From NCBI GenBank assembly GCA_036389675.1, contig DASVWI010000008.1, positions 1-64,000 of the forward strand: a DNA stretch of 64,000 bases, in the 5' to 3' direction. The DNA comes from DASQYE01 sp036389675. Its GTDB lineage: Bacteria > Acidobacteriota > Blastocatellia > Pyrinomonadales > Pyrinomonadaceae. Below, piece by piece: positions 57,856-64,000 of the stretch. Below the pieces are notes generated by a model. It was not told where the DNA came from, did not search any database, and worked only from the letters and a program-made list of their open reading frames with translations. A program made the translations under genes and the position numbers. Every line of letters begins with the position of its first letter. Position 1 is the stretch's first letter.

Positions 57856-60800
57856 ATGGCTACAAAATTCATTTCCCCCATTTTCAGACTGCTGTTGCTG
57901 GCAGTCTGCGCTCTGGCGATAGCCGCAAACATTCAAGCCCAGTCCCAGGCGACCACGGGAGACATCGAGGGTCGCGTGCTCGACCCGCAGGAGGCCGTCG
58001 TGCCGAATGCCACCGTGACGGCCACCAACCAACAGACCGGCATAGAGAAGACCGCGACCAGTAATGAGGAAGGCGGCTACCGCTTCATACTTCTTCAGCC
58101 CGGCACTTATACCATACGCGCGACGGCGCAGGGGTTCGCGCAGACGGAGCTGCGCGACGTGACGGTGACGGTCGGCGGCAAGACTCCGCTCGACGTAGGG
58201 CTGACGGTCGGCGGAACCAGCGAATCCGTGACCGTGACAGGCGAAGCGCCCGTCGTCGAAACCTCGCGCACCTCTGTTTCAACGACCATTGACCAGCGCT
58301 CCATTGAAAACCTTCCGATCAACGGGCGCAACTATCAGGACTTCGCCACCCTGACGCCCGGCGTCGTGATTGACCGCACGCGCGGCGGCGACATTTCCGT
58401 CGGCGGCCAGAAGGGCACGCTCAATAATCTTCAGGTCGACGGTGTTGACAACAACAACACCTTCTTCGGTCAGGCTTTCGGACGCGGCGGGGTGCGTCCT
58501 CCATACCAGTTTTCGGAAGAGTCCGTGCAGGAGTTTCAGGTCAATCAGAACGGCTTCTCCGCCGAGTTCGGGCGCGCCGGGGGCGCTGTCATCAACGTCG
58601 TCACGCGCTCGGGGACGAACCAGTTTCACGGCGGGGGCTTCGAGTATTTCCGCGACGAATCCCTGAACGCAAACACGGCTGACACGAAAGCTTTGCAGGC
58701 ACGTCAGGGCCGGCTCAACAAGCGCCCCAAGTCGCAGATCAACCAGTTCGGCGGGCGCATCGGTGGGCCTATCGTCAGAAACCGCGCCTTCTTCTTCTTC
58801 ACCTATGACGGGCAGCGACAGGATTTGCCCAATATCGTCGACGCGCCCAATCTGTCTTTGCAGACCGCCGCCATTCAATCGCTGATTGCGCCGAAGATAG
58901 TTCCTTACTCTATCGGGCGCAATCAGGATGTGTTTCTGGGCAAGACGGACATCGCCATCAATCGGAACAATCAGCTCTCAATCCGCTTCAACCAGCAGAA
59001 CTTTACGGGGCGCAACAACGAAAACGGCGGCGCGACGAGCGCCGAAGAGCATTCCGGCAATAGCATCGTTCACAGCACGACGCTCTCGGGTACGCTCGCG
59101 ACGACCATCTCGCCCGTCCTCATCAACGAGTTTCGCTTTCAATTCGCGCGCGACAAAGAGCCGGGCGAGGCCAACAGCGACACTCCGGAAGCGGTCATCA
59201 ACACCAACAGCGGCAACCTCAACATCGGTCGTAATAACTTCAGCCCGCGCGAGACGACGATCAAACGCGCCCAGTTCATAGACAACATCTCTTACATACG
59301 CGGTCGCAGCGCCTTCAAATTCGGCGTCGACTTCAACTTCGACCGCATCTTCAACTTCTTCCCCGGCCTCTTCAGCGGCTCCTACACTTTCAGGAACATC
59401 AGCATCCCCGCCGGCGGCGGATTCCCCGCAGCCGTCTACACCAGCGGTTACGACGCCTACGCGGCCAGCTTCAACGCCGCCGCCGCGCCTTCGGCCTTCA
59501 CCTATTCTCAGGCGTTTGCCGGCGAAGGGACGACCGGGGCGACGACCTTTCCGAACAGCTCCGACTACGCCGCGTTCGCGCAGGATGACTGGCGCGTGAC
59601 GACTAAGCTTACGCTCAATCTGGGCTTGCGCTACGATTTGCAGAAACTCTCATGCCCGTCCGTCCAGAATCCAGACCCGCTGCTTCTCAACAACGGTTTT
59701 GACACGAGCCGCTGCCCGAAAGACGGAAACAACTTTGCGCCGCGCGTCGGCTTCAGTTATGCGTTCGACGACAAGACGGTCGTGCGCGGAGGCTACGGCA
59801 TCTTCTACGGTCGCACGACGGCCATCAATCTCGGCACGGCCCATTCCAATAACGGCATCAACGTCATCAACGTGACCTTGAACTCCGCGCAGATCATCGC
59901 CGCCGGCCTGCGCTTCCCCAACACTCTGACGGCGCTGCCGGCGGCCAGCCTGCCGAAGAATCTTTACCTCTTCGCGGAGAACTACAGCCAGCCCTACGTC
60001 GAGCAGGCGCGCATCGCCTTCGAGCGCGAGGTCTTGCCGAACTTAAGTCTTTCGATCACCTATATGTTCTTCAAGGGCGTGCATCTGACGCGCACGCGGG
60101 ATGTCAATCTCGCGCCGCCCGTGCTGACCACGTTCACCGGGGCTCCCGACGGGCAGACATACGCCTTCGAGCGATTCCCGACGGCGCGTCCTATCTCTCG
60201 CGCCACGGGCATCACCTACAATCGCATCAGCCTGTTTGAGAGCAGCGCGAACTCGAAATATAACGGCATAGCGATTCAGGCCCAGCGCCGCTTCTCCAAC
60301 GGATTTCAGTTTCTGGCCTCTTACACCTACGCGCACGCGCGCGACGATAAGCCAGATCAGACAGCCGTCGTGGTCGGCACTGACGATAGCAAGATCGTTC
60401 AGAACCAGCTCAACTTTCGACAGGACTACGGAGCATCCGACACAGACCTGCGCCACCGCTTCGTCTTCAGCCCCGTCTACGAATTGGGAACCTTTACCCG
60501 CAGCAACAACCCGGTCGTGCGCGCGCTGCTGAGCAACTATACCTTCAGCGGCATCGTGCAGCTTCAGTCGGGCTTCGCCTATTCGGCTTTTGTCAGCGGC
60601 GACCCGAACCGCGACGGCAACACCTCGAACGACCGCCTGCCGGGGACGGAGCGTAACAGCTTCTACACGCCTGCGACTTACCAGTTCGACGCGCGCATCA
60701 CGCGCACCATTCACACCAGCGAGAAAACGCGCCTGCGTCTCATCCTCGAAGGCTTCAATATCTTTAACCGTGCGAACATTCTGACGGTCAACAACGCGAT

Positions 60801-60915
60801 CTTCGCGGCGTCGGGCACGACTCTGGCCGGGCCTAACATCGCCACGCCGTTTCAGTCACCGCGCACCTTTCTGACGCCCAGACAGGTGCAGCTGGCCGTC
60901 AAGTTCGACTTCTAA
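57856..60915 (+). CDS. Oar-like TonB-dependent outer-membrane receptor
   Basis: A 1019-aa outer-membrane protein. The signal peptide (about 1-29, ending NIQAQ) is followed by a carboxypeptidase-regulatory-like domain (about 33-115, GDIEGRVLDPQEAVVPNATV). A TonB plug follows (about 120-250, RSIENLPINGRNYQDF and GTLNNLQVDGVDNNN). The rest is a 22-strand-type barrel ending in RQVQLAVKFDF, with the C-terminal Phe expected for BAM recognition. Acidobacteria and Bacteroidota carry many such proteins, taking up large or polymeric nutrients. ATG 57856 follows GAAGAGG. A strong terminator follows the gene. Confidence 0.93.
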   Translation: MATKFISPIFRLLLLAVCALAIAANIQAQSQATTGDIEGRVLDPQEAVVPNATVTATNQQTGIEKTATSNEEGGYRFILLQPGTYTIRATAQGFAQTELRDVTVTVGGKTPLDVGLTVGGTSESVTVTGEAPVVETSRTSVSTTIDQRSIENLPINGRNYQDFATLTPGVVIDRTRGGDISVGGQKGTLNNLQVDGVDNNNTFFGQAFGRGGVRPPYQFSEESVQEFQVNQNGFSAEFGRAGGAVINVVTRSGTNQFHGGGFEYFRDESLNANTADTKALQARQGRLNKRPKSQINQFGGRIGGPIVRNRAFFFFTYDGQRQDLPNIVDAPNLSLQTAAIQSLIAPKIVPYSIGRNQDVFLGKTDIAINRNNQLSIRFNQQNFTGRNNENGGATSAEEHSGNSIVHSTTLSGTLATTISPVLINEFRFQFARDKEPGEANSDTPEAVINTNSGNLNIGRNNFSPRETTIKRAQFIDNISYIRGRSAFKFGVDFNFDRIFNFFPGLFSGSYTFRNISIPAGGGFPAAVYTSGYDAYAASFNAAAAPSAFTYSQAFAGEGTTGATTFPNSSDYAAFAQDDWRVTTKLTLNLGLRYDLQKLSCPSVQNPDPLLLNNGFDTSRCPKDGNNFAPRVGFSYAFDDKTVVRGGYGIFYGRTTAINLGTAHSNNGINVINVTLNSAQIIAAGLRFPNTLTALPAASLPKNLYLFAENYSQPYVEQARIAFEREVLPNLSLSITYMFFKGVHLTRTRDVNLAPPVLTTFTGAPDGQTYAFERFPTARPISRATGITYNRISLFESSANSKYNGIAIQAQRRFSNGFQFLASYTYAHARDDKPDQTAVVVGTDDSKIVQNQLNFRQDYGASDTDLRHRFVFSPVYELGTFTRSNNPVVRALLSNYTFSGIVQLQSGFAYSAFVSGDPNRDGNTSNDRLPGTERNSFYTPATYQFDARITRTIHTSEKTRLRLILEGFNIFNRANILTVNNAIFAASGTTLAGPNIATPFQSPRTFLTPRQVQLAVKFDF

Positions 60916-60939
60916 ATCTCAAGGCTCGCGGCCATTACG

Positions 60940-60986
60940 AGAAGCGGCGGGGGGATGAACCTCCCCGCCGCTTCTACTTTTATTTG
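60940..60986 (+). terminator. Intrinsic terminator of the TonB-dependent receptor gene
   Basis: AGAAGCGGCGGGG (60940-60952) and CCCCGCCGCTTCT (60963-60975) form a perfect 13-bp stem. ACTTTTATTT follows. It lies 25 nt after the receptor stop. Confidence 0.88.
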
Positions 60987-61042
60987 CCGCTCCCGCGGCG
61001 ACGCGGGCGTCAGGCCACTCTCTGTGCCGGGCGCGTGTACGC

Positions 61043-61072
61043 TTGACGGCTATTTCGGCGCGTCCGTAGAAT
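61043..61072 (+). promoter_or_regulatory. Sigma-70-type promoter of the RHH gene
   Basis: TTGACG (61043-61048) and TAGAAT (61067-61072) are separated by 18 nt, about 180 nt upstream of the RHH gene start at 61251. Nothing else is supported in the 60987-61250 stretch, apart from a GCGCG-rich run near 61125-61160. Confidence 0.5.
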
Positions 61073-61250
61073 GCTTTACGGCTTTCAGGAAAATGAACCG
61101 ACTGGCCCATTCAGACGCTGCGACCGCGCGTACAGCGCGTGCAGCGCGAGCGCACGTGCCGCGCATCTGAGCATCGTTAGTTCTTGAAGCACGCGCAGGC
61201 GAGCGGTCAGATTCGCCGCCTGCGCCAGAATCGAAGGAGTTTGGCCCGAA

Positions 61251-61691
61251 ATGAGTAATCCGTATAACCCACAGCCTGATCCCAACCAGCCCGAGCCGGT
61301 TGACGACCTGATCCTCCGCGACGACGAGTTTGAGCACGAGGATGCGACGGGCTCGCGCACGGCCTCTTCCGTGCGCGACATAGCATCGCGCATCCCCGAA
61401 TCCCTGAGCGCCATCGGGCGCGACATCAGCCGCACGATAGAGCGCGCCATGTCGGCCAAGGATGACTACGTCGTGGCGGTCAAAGTCTCGCACGAAGCGC
61501 AGGAGAAGCTCGAACAACTGGTGCAGGCAGGGGTCTTTCGCAGCCGTGCGGAGGCCGCCGCGTTTCTGATTGACGAAGGCATCAAGACACAGTCGGCGCT
61601 CTTTGACCGTGTGCAGCAGAAGCTTTCCGAGATCGAGCGCCTGCGCGCAGAACTGCGCGGGATGGTGACCGAAGGGAAAACCGGGGTCTGA
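61251..61691 (+). CDS. RHH (CopG)-like DNA-binding protein
   Basis: A 146-aa protein. A Pro/Asp-rich N-terminal region (about 1-35) precedes a helix (VRDIASRIPESLSAIGRDIS) and then a ribbon-helix-helix-like motif (VVAVKVSHEAQEKLEQLVQA, GVFRSRAEAAAFLIDEG). A coiled-coil C-terminus follows. It is probably a transcription regulator; its targets are unknown. It has its own promoter-like sequence and a family A palindrome after its stop. Confidence 0.75.
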   Translation: MSNPYNPQPDPNQPEPVDDLILRDDEFEHEDATGSRTASSVRDIASRIPESLSAIGRDISRTIERAMSAKDDYVVAVKVSHEAQEKLEQLVQAGVFRSRAEAAAFLIDEGIKTQSALFDRVQQKLSEIERLRAELRGMVTEGKTGV

Positions 61692-61695
61692 AAAG

Positions 61696-61790
61696 CAAAG
61701 GATGAAGGCGGCAACGATGAAGGATGAAAAGAATGCTGTTCATTCTTGAAAGCTTTTACTTCATCCTTCATCCTTCCGCCTTCATCCTTT
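61696..61790. repeat. Heptad palindromic element, family A
   Basis: The left arm is AAGGATG, AAGGCGG, CAACGATG, AAGGATG. The loop is AAAAGAATGCTGTTC, ATTCTTGAAAGCTTTTAC. The right arm is CATCCTT, CATCCTT, CCGCCTT, CATCCTT. It follows the RHH gene; the M16 peptidase starts about 190 nt later, with no other feature seen between. Confidence 0.85.
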
Positions 61791-61977
61791 CTTGCCTGGC
61801 TGCAACTCTTTGCTCTTCCCCCACGTATTAACGGCTCGTTTTGCCGTAATCCTCCGGTAAGAAGCTTGTGTGACGCGAGGCGGGCGCGCGCTCTCTCGGC
61901 CTTCGGAAGCGCCGGTTGTGCCGCCTCGCTCGCACGCTTGCGCCGGATCATTTCGCTTAAAGTTAAGAGGAATTTTA

Positions 61978-63585
61978 ATGAGACGCCTATTCTGTCGGAT
62001 AACCACCACGCTTCTCATCGTCATAGCGACGAGCGCCGCGACATCAACATTCACGGCGCTGGCGCAGAACGCGGCGCGTGCCGCGAGCCACAATAGTCAA
62101 CCGAGGTCGAACGTGTCACAAACATTTCAGCTTCCGCGCACGCCGATTGAGCAGTTCACGCTCCCGAACGGCCTGCGCGTTGTCCTCAGCGAAGACCACA
62201 CAGTGCCCGTCATCTCCGTCGCCGTCTACTACAACACAGGCTCGCGCAACGAGCGGCAGGGTCGCACGGGCTTCGCGCACCTCTTCGAGCACATGATGTT
62301 TCAGGGCTCAGAGAACGTCGGCAAGGCCCAGCACTTCCAGTACGTCTACAACAACGGCGGCACTCTAAACGGCTCCACCTCAACCGAGCGGACAAACTAT
62401 TTCGAGACGATGCCGGCCAATCAACTGCCGCTCGCGCTCTGGCTTGAGAGCGACCGCATGCGCTCTCTGAAAATAACGAAGGATAATCTGGACAACCAGC
62501 GTCAGGCCGTGCAGGAAGAGAAGCGCCTTAATTTCGACAACAAGCCCTATATCAACGGCTTCCTGCGTATGGACGAGATGATCTTCAAAAATCCTGCCAA
62601 TGCTCATTCGACCATCGGCTCGATGGAAGACCTGAACGCGGCGACCGTCGAAGACGTGGCGGAGTTCTTCCGCATCTACTACGCGCCGAACAACGCCGTG
62701 CTGACCATCGTCGGCGATTTCGACCCGAAGCAGGCGCGCTCTCTGGTCGAGAAATATTTCGGCACGATCAAGCGCCAGCCAGACCCGCCCCCGGCTGAGG
62801 TCAACGAGCCAAGGGAGGTCGCCGTCCTCAAGGACACCTATCAGGATAAGTTCGCGCCCACACCCGCCTTCATGCTCGGGTGGAAGATACCCGCTCGGCG
62901 CACGCCCGAATTTTATGCGCTCGCGCTCGCGGGCGAGTTGCTGGTCGGAGGGGAAAGCTCGCGGCTCTATCAAAAACTGGTCAAGGGCGACGAGTCTGTC
63001 ATCAGCCTTCAGGGAGGCATAGACGAGCGGCGCGGGCCGTCCTCGCTGACGCTCTTTATGATACCGAAGCCGGGCAAGGAGCCCGCGCAGATTCGCCAGA
63101 CCGTGCTCGCCGAGGTCAAGCGGCTCGCCACAGAAGGGCCGTCAAGTGAGGAGATGGAGAAACTACGTAACAGCCTGCGCAACGATGCCGTGCGCGAGCG
63201 CCAGTCTTCGCTGACGCGCGCGCAGCGGCTCGCAGAGTACGCGCTCTATGACGGCGACCCCAATCTCTTCAACACCGAGTTCGAGCGCTACATAAGCGTC
63301 ACGCCGTCGCAGATCAAAGAGGCCGCCGCGCGTTTTCTGGACACGAACAACATCGCGGTGCTGGATATCGTTCCGGCGCGAGCGGCCAAACCCGCTGCCG
63401 CCGCCGGGCAAAGATCAGGCGACCCGCAGCAAGCGACTTCGCCTCCGCCGCAGATTCCGTCTAAACCTGCGGCGGAGCTTCCCACTTCTGCGAAAACGAC
63501 CGCCGCGCCGGAGGGTCAGCAAACCGGCGCGGCAACCAATCAGCCCAAACCAACAGAGTCCGGCGCGCCGAGCGAACGCCCTTAA
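61978..63585 (+). CDS. M16-family zinc metallopeptidase (catalytic)
   Basis: A 535-aa exported peptidase. The signal peptide (about 1-30) ends near TALAQ. The inverted zinc motif HLFEH is at 101-105 (His101, Glu104, His105), and EEKRLNFDNKPY supplies the downstream acidic ligand region. A second M16 domain follows. A Pro/Ala/Gln-rich tail (about 470-535) is extra. ATG 61978 follows AAGAGGA. It is the active half of a pair with the next gene, 20 nt downstream. Confidence 0.92.
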   Translation: MRRLFCRITTTLLIVIATSAATSTFTALAQNAARAASHNSQPRSNVSQTFQLPRTPIEQFTLPNGLRVVLSEDHTVPVISVAVYYNTGSRNERQGRTGFAHLFEHMMFQGSENVGKAQHFQYVYNNGGTLNGSTSTERTNYFETMPANQLPLALWLESDRMRSLKITKDNLDNQRQAVQEEKRLNFDNKPYINGFLRMDEMIFKNPANAHSTIGSMEDLNAATVEDVAEFFRIYYAPNNAVLTIVGDFDPKQARSLVEKYFGTIKRQPDPPPAEVNEPREVAVLKDTYQDKFAPTPAFMLGWKIPARRTPEFYALALAGELLVGGESSRLYQKLVKGDESVISLQGGIDERRGPSSLTLFMIPKPGKEPAQIRQTVLAEVKRLATEGPSSEEMEKLRNSLRNDAVRERQSSLTRAQRLAEYALYDGDPNLFNTEFERYISVTPSQIKEAAARFLDTNNIAVLDIVPARAAKPAAAAGQRSGDPQQATSPPPQIPSKPAAELPTSAKTTAAPEGQQTGAATNQPKPTESGAPSERP

Positions 63586-63605
63586 TCAAGGAGAGTTACA
63601 GAAAA

Positions 63606-64000
63606 ATGTTTCGCATCAATAAATGTTCTTTGACGTTCGCGCTTCTCCTGTCGAGCGCCTTCGCCTTACCTGTTTTCGCACAGCAGCAGCAGCAGTCGTC
63701 CCAATCACCAACTATGAATCAAACCGAAGAGTTTCGTCGCCAGCCGCCCGCGCCGCTTCCCGCCAAGGCGCTCAACATACCGACGCCTTACGAGACGACG
63801 CTCCCGAACGGCCTGCAACTGGTCATCGTCGAAGATCATCACCTGCCGCTCGTAAGCTTCCGACTGGCGTTTCGCACGGGCGCGGCTGACGACCCGGCGG
63901 ACACGCCCGGCTTAACGGCTGTCATGACCGACATGCTCAACGAGGGGACGGAGACGCGTTCGAGCAAGCAGATCGCCGACGAGGTCGCGCGCATAGGCGC
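63606..64000 (+). CDS. M16-family peptidase, second subunit (cut by window edge)
   Basis: A signal peptide (FALLLSSAFALPVFAQ) and a Gln-rich stretch are followed by TPYETTLPNGLQLVIVEDHH and LAFRTGAADDPADTPGLTAV, the M16 N-terminal fold. Where the HXXEH zinc site should lie the sequence reads GLTAVMTDML, so this is the non-catalytic partner seen in many bacterial M16 pairs. The gene runs off the right edge; 131 codons are visible. ATG 63606 follows AAGGAGAG, 20 nt after the catalytic gene. Confidence 0.85.
   Translation, partial: MFRINKCSLTFALLLSSAFALPVFAQQQQQSSQSPTMNQTEEFRRQPPAPLPAKALNIPTPYETTLPNGLQLVIVEDHHLPLVSFRLAFRTGAADDPADTPGLTAVMTDMLNEGTETRSSKQIADEVARIG

Noticed and set aside
7191..61790. 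CRISPR-like repetition of AAGGATG/CATCCTT runs
   Set aside because: The units are 7 nt, contiguous, and the second half is the complement of the first. There are no unique spacers of regular length and no cas genes.
1..64000. tRNA or rRNA genes
   Set aside because: The GGTTCGA-type T-loop and CCA-end patterns were looked for by eye, and nothing with a cloverleaf was found. A tRNA scan would settle it.

Overview
This 64 kb window is GC-rich chromosomal DNA from a free-living bacterium, most likely an acidobacterium (class Blastocatellia or close). The inference rests on gene content: two proteins with the VWFA-related domain typical of Acidobacteria (29-33 kb), an Oar-like TonB-dependent receptor with an N-terminal carboxypeptidase-regulatory domain (57.9-60.9 kb), a PEP-CTERM protein, and a MoxR/DUF58/BatA/DUF4175 block. 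No rRNA, tRNA, CRISPR array, insertion sequence or complete prophage was seen.

Layout. 0-12.9 kb (+): housekeeping genes: GatB/YqeY protein, rimP-nusA-infB-rbfA, a DHH phosphoesterase, a corrinoid adenosyltransferase, accD, folC, a Nudix hydrolase and a PlsC-like acyltransferase. The rimP leader carries a good promoter followed by a terminator-like hairpin. 13.2-19.5 kb (+): CPBP membrane protease, CrtI-like oxidoreductase, a possible 30-aa peptide, PEP-CTERM protein and a PAS-GGDEF-EAL protein. 19.6-36.5 kb (-): a long co-directional block: DUF4159, PilT-like ATPase, MoxR ATPase, two VWFA proteins, a POTRA-only protein, DUF58, BatA-like, DUF4175-like, a large membrane/GATase-like protein and a HEXXH lipoprotein. 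36.6-39.8 kb: a small unknown protein, GAF-SpoIIE phosphatase and secreted trypsin-like protease.

39.9-44.8 kb is the most interesting accessory locus. On the minus strand lie a short DnaG-like primase, an ImmA/IrrE-like protein and an XRE repressor. Divergent from these is a three-gene unit: coiled-coil protein, SWIM zinc finger-Rad52 fusion, HTH protein. The shared intergenic region has two promoters and two copies of an 18-bp operator-like palindrome. The gene set resembles the Deinococcus IrrE-DdrO-DdrA DNA-damage circuit. 44.9-48.8 kb (+): two VOC proteins, an NTF2-like protein, ankyrin repeats, a cysteine hydrolase and a DUF6766-like membrane protein. 48.9-57.5 kb: S41 protease, then a GAF protein plus a cytoplasmic subtilase, convergent with an ABC exporter. 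That exporter follows an 88-aa precursor-like peptide with a Gly-Gly site and a 29-residue core rich in Cys and aromatic residues, a candidate peptide natural-product locus. A TlpA-like protein and a STAS protein follow. 57.9-64 kb (+): TonB-dependent receptor, RHH protein, and two M16 peptidases (the second cut by the window edge).

Across the window, 17 intergenic palindromic elements were found. In the clearest families (A, B, D) the arms are built from 7-nt tandem units (AAGGATG, AGTGACG, AAAGGTA types); the periodicity is looser in C, E and F. They fall into at least six sequence families. They sit exactly at gene boundaries and several supply the last codons and stop codon of the upstream gene. 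All functions are inferred from sequence reading; no database search was run.
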